Source of the DNA: a bacterium
GTDB lineage: Bacteria; Bacteroidota; Bacteroidia; Flavobacteriales; Schleiferiaceae
Length of the DNA: 64,000 nt
Reading direction: 5' to 3'
NCBI GenBank assembly: GCA_016125155.1
Contig: WGMI01000003.1
Span: 124,001-188,000, forward strand
This document shows positions 62,237 through 64,000 of the stretch, piece by piece (the first letter of the stretch is position 1; the number at the start of each line of letters is the position of its first letter). The translations under genes and the position numbers were made by a program. The notes beneath the pieces are model-generated. The model saw nothing but the letters and a program-made list of their open reading frames with translations, made no database searches and was not told the DNA's origin.

Positions 62237-63247
62237 TTACGATTCGAGTGTGCTATAGTCCCCAAGACTGATGTGTGTAAAACCACCATCGAAGCGCACA
62301 TGGCTGCCCACCATGGAATTGTGCAGGGTGAGCCCTTTGAGCGTCGAGTGGTCGCGCATCAAAACGCGTTCCAGGCGGCAGTCTTCGACGGTGCTGTGGT
62401 CGCCTATGGAAACGCCCGGACCGATCTTGGAATTGCGCACCACCGCGCCCTTGCCCAAAAAACAGGGCTCGACGATTTCCGAATTCTCGACCACGGCGTC
62501 GGGGGCCCTGAGCGGAAGTCCCTTGGCGTAGACATACTGCAACACCTTAGCGTTGGTATCGACTGTGATGTCTTTGTTGCCGCAGTCCATCCAGTCTTCG
62601 ACCGTGCCACTCGTAAAGCGAAGCCCTTGGTCTTTCATATTTTCCAGCGCATTGGTGAGCTGGTATTCGCCCTTGTCTTTGATGTCGTTGTCGAGCAAGT
62701 ACTGGAGTTCCGACTTGAGCTTGTCTCCGTCGCGGAAGTAATAAATCCCGATGATGGCCTCGTCGGAAACGAATTCCTGAGGTTTTTCGACAAAATCGGT
62801 GATGCGGCCGTCGGGGGCTTTTTTCACGACCCCAAAAGCCCGGGGGTCATCGACCACCTTGGTCCAAATAACACCGTCGCTCTCGGGATCGAGGACGAAG
62901 TCGGCCACGAAGAGCGTATCGGCAAAGGCCACGACCAAGGGGCCTTCCAGACTGGGACCGGCGCACAAAATGGCGTGGGCGGTTCCGAGCGGATCGTGTT
63001 GGTAGTAGATGCTGCCGCGCGCGCCCTGAGACTCGGCAATGGCGATCAGATCGCGCTCTACATCGGCTCCAAAATCGCCGATTATGAACGCCACTTCTTC
63101 GACTTTCTGGTGACAAATGGCCACGATGTCTTCGACCAAGCGCTGCACAATGGGCTTACCCGCAATGGGGATGAGGGGCTTGGGGGTGCTGAGCGTATGC
63201 GGGCGCATCCGCTTGCCTTTGCCCGCCATAGGGACAATGATTCTCAT
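62237..63247 (-). CDS. Sugar-phosphate nucleotidyltransferase
   Basis: A 336-residue protein with an N-terminal NTP-transferase domain (RIIVPMAGKGKRMRPHTLSTPKPLIPIAGKP, the pyrophosphorylase signature, with Asp in VVAFADTLF) and a C-terminal left-handed beta-helix (VENSEIVEPCFLGKGAVVRNSKIGPGVSIGDHSTVEDC). It makes an NDP-sugar, probably NDP-glucose, mannose or an amino sugar; the exact sugar is not readable. Start ATG at 63247, overlapping the dut stop as ATGA. It lies in an operon with a polysaccharide flippase. Confidence 0.9.
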   Translation of the reverse strand: MRIIVPMAGKGKRMRPHTLSTPKPLIPIAGKPIVQRLVEDIVAICHQKVEEVAFIIGDFGADVERDLIAIAESQGARGSIYYQHDPLGTAHAILCAGPSLEGPLVVAFADTLFVADFVLDPESDGVIWTKVVDDPRAFGVVKKAPDGRITDFVEKPQEFVSDEAIIGIYYFRDGDKLKSELQYLLDNDIKDKGEYQLTNALENMKDQGLRFTSGTVEDWMDCGNKDITVDTNAKVLQYVYAKGLPLRAPDAVVENSEIVEPCFLGKGAVVRNSKIGPGVSIGDHSTVEDCRLERVLMRDHSTLKGLTLHNSMVGSHVRFDGGFTHISLGDYSTLES

Positions 63248-63729
63248 GGAATAGGTGGGTTGTTGGGTTCTGTGGAAACCGGACGACCGTGGGTTCCGGT
63301 GCTGCCGAATCCGCCCTGACCGCGATCGCTGGGGCTCAGATGATCCGAGACCTGCCACTGAACCGTGGCGTAGCGGGCCACGACCAACTGGGCAATGCGC
63401 TCTCCGGGGGCAATCTCGAGGGGGGTGTTCGACAGGTTGACGACCAATACGCCGATCTCGCCTCGGTAGTCGGCGTCGATGGTCCCTGGGCTGTTCACCA
63501 ACCCCAGTCCTTTTTTGAGCGCCAAACCGCTGCGGGGGCGCACCTGAGCCTCGAAGCCGATGGGCAATTCGACATGCAGCCCCGTGGGAATCAGGGTGCG
63601 TTCCAAGGGACCGAGCACGATGGGAGCAGAGAGGTTGGCATAGAGGTCCATGCCCGCGCTTTGGGGGGTGGCATAGGCGGGAAGGGGCTGCCCTCCCTGA
63701 TTGACGATGCGCACAATTACGTTTTCCAT
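63244..63729 (-). CDS. dut: dUTP diphosphatase
   Basis: A 161-residue trimeric dUTPase that hydrolyses dUTP to dUMP. The five conserved motifs are visible: TPQSAGMDLYANL, VRPRSGLALKKG, LVNSPGTIDADYRGEIGVLVVNLS, GERIAQLVV, and the C-terminal RGQGGFGSTG that closes over the active site. The C-terminus has an additional proline-rich tail of about 15 residues. ATG at 63729; its start overlaps the end of the upstream flippase gene by 13 bases. Confidence 0.96.
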   Translation of the reverse strand: MENVIVRIVNQGGQPLPAYATPQSAGMDLYANLSAPIVLGPLERTLIPTGLHVELPIGFEAQVRPRSGLALKKGLGLVNSPGTIDADYRGEIGVLVVNLSNTPLEIAPGERIAQLVVARYATVQWQVSDHLSPSDRGQGGFGSTGTHGRPVSTEPNNPPIP

Positions 63730-64000
63730 CGGCTCAGGATCGATCGCAAGGCGGTGCGTTCCGAGCGGTAAGCCAGCACTGCATAGGGAATCAAAACGCC
63801 CAAGGCAAGCACGCCAAACCGCTGCTGAACGACCCAGCCAAGGTAGCCCAAAAGGGTGCAGAGCCCAAGGATGAGGCCGAGTTTGGGCCAGTTGTAGGAA
63901 ACCGGATAGTGCCGTTGTCCGAGGTACAGGTTCAAGACCAACATGGTGGCGTAGGACAGGAGCGTGGCCCAGGCCGCGGCGCGAATTCCGTAGTGTGGAA
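63717..64000 (-). CDS. Polysaccharide flippase (Wzx/MATE-like), C-terminal fragment
   Basis: The minus-strand frame is open from the window edge and gives about 93 C-terminal residues: PHYGIRAAAWATLLSYATMLVLNLYLGQRHYPVSYNW, then two further hydrophobic segments (LGLILGLCTLLGYLGWVV, LALGVLIPYAVLAY) and a basic tail. The GIRAAAWATLLSY-LGQRHYPVSY pattern is that of polysaccharide-biosynthesis flippases of the oligosaccharide exporter superfamily. The N-terminus lies beyond base 64000. It overlaps dut by 13 bases. Confidence 0.78.
   Translation of the reverse strand, partial: PHYGIRAAAWATLLSYATMLVLNLYLGQRHYPVSYNWPKLGLILGLCTLLGYLGWVVQQRFGVLALGVLIPYAVLAYRSERTALRSILSRWKT

Noticed and set aside
61712..63319. 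A 535-codon open frame antisense to the TPR, nucleotidyltransferase and dut genes
   Set aside because: No recognisable domain, and it crosses three well-supported genes. The same applies to long antisense frames at 51739-53130 and 32678-33796.
1..64000. Prophage, insertion sequence, CRISPR, toxin-antitoxin or defence island
   Set aside because: No transposase, integrase, phage structural, Cas or restriction genes, no repeat-spacer arrays and no terminal inverted repeats were seen. The content is housekeeping throughout.

Overview
The window is dense bacterial chromosome from a fairly GC-rich member of the Bacteroidota, most likely order Flavobacteriales. The evidence is the set of families present (DUF4175, DUF4270, DUF4292, an IPExxxVDY-type protein, a fused E1 alpha-beta 2-oxoacid dehydrogenase, long-form PurF), typical gene orders (rnc / IPExxxVDY / pyk; panC / short glycogen synthase / DUF4270 / glmS; dut / nucleotidyltransferase / TPR / DUF4292 / EnvC-like), and many promoters with the Bacteroidota -7 box TAnnTTTG. 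Ribosome binding sites are poor, GTG/TTG starts are frequent, and stop/start overlaps (ATGA, TTGA, TAATG) are common. I see no prophage, insertion sequence, CRISPR array or rRNA. One tRNA (Cys-GCA) is present.

Layout. 0-9 kb: partial ElaA-like acetyltransferase, an ECF sigma / membrane anti-sigma-like / coiled-coil outer-membrane-barrel operon, RNase R, M1 peptidase, metallo-beta-lactamase-fold hydrolase, DUF3298 lipoprotein, RpiB. 9.14-9.59 kb: the only gene-free stretch over 300 bases, holding DnaA-box-like 9-mers and inverted repeats. 9.6-16.5 kb: MORN-repeat protein, NUDIX hydrolase, ALDH7-type dehydrogenase, and a zinc/manganese ABC importer with two permeases but no ATPase gene. 16.5-30.5 kb: tRNA-Cys, folB, gltX, DUF4175 giant protein, ybeY, mnmG, methyltransferase, holB, pgk, cvpA, two paralogous lipoproteins, pheS. 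30.5-35.9 kb: a phenylacetate-pathway fragment (crotonase, monooxygenase-fold protein, paaZ), an ABC ATPase, lpxH, superoxide dismutase. 36-49 kb: M23 peptidase, GH3-family protein, rnhA, purN, acpP-fabF-rnc-IPExxxVDY-pyk, GNAT-nitrilase fusion, bacilliredoxin, purF, cobalamin adenosyltransferase. 49-64 kb: DUF1801, glmS, DUF4270, glycogen synthase, panC, E1 fusion, Spy-like protein, META lipoprotein, and the EnvC/DUF4292/TPR/nucleotidyltransferase/dut/flippase operon.

Most genes are housekeeping: translation (gltX, pheS, mnmG, ybeY), RNA decay (rnr, rnc, rnhA), fatty acids (acpP, fabF), purines (purN, purF), glycolysis (pgk, pyk), and envelope building (glmS, lpxH, EnvC-like, flippase).

The most striking non-coding signal is a pair of ParB-binding parS-type palindromes. 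One is a perfect consensus site at the ybeY/mnmG junction (22431-22446) and the other is inside the DUF4175 gene (19642-19659). Together with the DnaA-box-like cluster about 10 kb away, they suggest this window lies near the chromosome origin.
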